From assembly GCA_934667465.1 (NCBI GenBank), contig CAKUMG010000480.1:1-5446 (forward strand): DNA of 5,446 nt, written 5' to 3'. Numbering within the stretch: position 1 is the first letter of the stretch; each line of letters starts with the position of its first letter. The stretch is from an uncultured Actinoplanes sp. Lineage in GTDB: Bacteria; Actinomycetota; Actinomycetes; Mycobacteriales; Micromonosporaceae. Of the stretch, positions 5,432-5,446 are shown piece after piece. The notes below the pieces were generated by a model. The model saw only the letters and a program-made list of their open reading frames with translations, was not told the origin of the DNA and made no database searches. A program made the position numbers and the translations under genes.

Positions 5432-5446
5432 CACTTGCAACCGCTC

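Overview
The window is very GC-rich, and its coding frames use G or C at almost every third codon position. It carries ordinary actinobacterial families: an Eis-type acetyltransferase, an ArsR/AHSA1 pair, a LapA-domain protein and a general-stress SDR. The style fits a high-GC actinomycete, possibly of the Micromonosporaceae/Actinoplanes type. That placement is inferred from composition and gene content, not from a marker gene.

Layout, left to right. Positions 1-1576 are read from the minus strand: an Eis-like GNAT acetyltransferase (1576-320), followed after 29 bases by the start of a disordered, Arg/Pro/Ala-rich protein (290 to the left edge). A 99-base divergent spacer (1577-1675) separates these from a plus-strand protein with a Pro/Gln-rich cytoplasmic region and three predicted membrane segments (1676-2389). 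That gene converges on a minus-strand arsR-AHSA1 pair (3360-2519). An 11-bp GC hairpin (2442-2468) lies between them and could terminate both. Upstream of arsR on the same strand is a small LapA/DUF1049 membrane protein (3817-3431). Across a 117-base divergent spacer, a plus-strand SDR of the general-stress/YhdF-YdaD type (3935-4834) follows and ends in a perfect 12-bp hairpin. A probable orphan gene (4984-5364, 126 aa) and two small hairpins close the window.

The clearest regulatory structure is the arsR promoter. Read on the minus strand, TTGACA and TAACTT are 18 bases apart, and nearly the whole spacer is one arm-to-arm palindrome (ATGTGACCC-N2-GGGTCACAT). The -10 box ends 6 bases before the ATG. 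This predicts a leaderless transcript and self-repression by ArsR, with AHSA1 made from the same mRNA through an ATGA stop/start overlap.

I see no mobile element, CRISPR array, RNA gene, defence cassette or biosynthetic cluster, and no clear sign of an undescribed multi-gene system. The least-explained parts are the three-segment membrane protein, the 126-aa orphan and the truncated disordered protein at the left edge.
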